A program made the translations under genes and the position numbers. Below are positions 5,349 to 5,368 of a DNA stretch of 5,368 bases, in pieces. Origin of the DNA: Candidatus Aenigmatarchaeota archaeon (GTDB taxonomy: Archaea; EX4484-52; B79-G9). A model generated the notes under the pieces. It was not told the DNA's origin, searched no databases, and saw only the letters and a list, made by a program, of their open reading frames with translations. The DNA is taken from the NCBI GenBank assembly GCA_023139785.1, contig JAGLMX010000052.1:1-5368 (forward strand), in the 5' to 3' direction. The first letter of the stretch is position 1; each line of letters starts with the position of its first letter.

Positions 5349-5368
5349 GACATAACATTGTTAGAATA

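Overview
The window looks archaeal. Two genes, an MgtC-family membrane protein and a thioredoxin-fold lipoprotein, each have a textbook archaeal TATA box centred about 26-28 nt before the start codon. That geometry places transcription initiation at or next to the ATG, giving leaderless mRNAs. The large secreted LamG / propeller / cadherin-like surface protein is also typical of archaeal cell envelopes (methanogen-related or DPANN-type genomes). The sequence alone does not fix the lineage more closely.

Layout. Positions 1-2763 (minus strand) hold 921 codons of a giant surface protein whose 3' end lies outside the window. In order it has a signal peptide, a LamG jelly-roll split in two, seven nearly identical 56-57-residue repeats inserted into that LamG domain (best read as a seven-bladed beta-propeller), and two cadherin/Ig-like domains. 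Positions 2764-3416 form a divergent 653-bp intergenic region with no convincing gene. Then on the plus strand come a short MgtC-type protein (3417-3848), an AT-rich lipoprotein with a CPHC thioredoxin motif (3880-4260), and a dead RBBP9/YdeN-type serine hydrolase (4308-4862) with an internal stop and a lost catalytic serine. A convergent minus-strand gene for a small multi-pass membrane protein of unknown function (4878-5258) follows, with an 11-bp inverted repeat upstream.

Functionally this is an envelope neighbourhood: a surface adhesin or binding protein, two small membrane proteins and an extracytoplasmic redox lipoprotein. Nothing shows that they form one pathway. The plus-strand genes have their own promoters and differ in base composition, so they look independently regulated. 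The most notable signal is in the propeller array. Its DNA is strongly homogenised between copies, in places with a two-blade (339-bp) period, yet one codon per blade encodes a different amino acid in all seven copies (A, V, T, K, R, F, M), and a short loop beside it also varies. This suggests a repeat scaffold carrying a diversified binding face.
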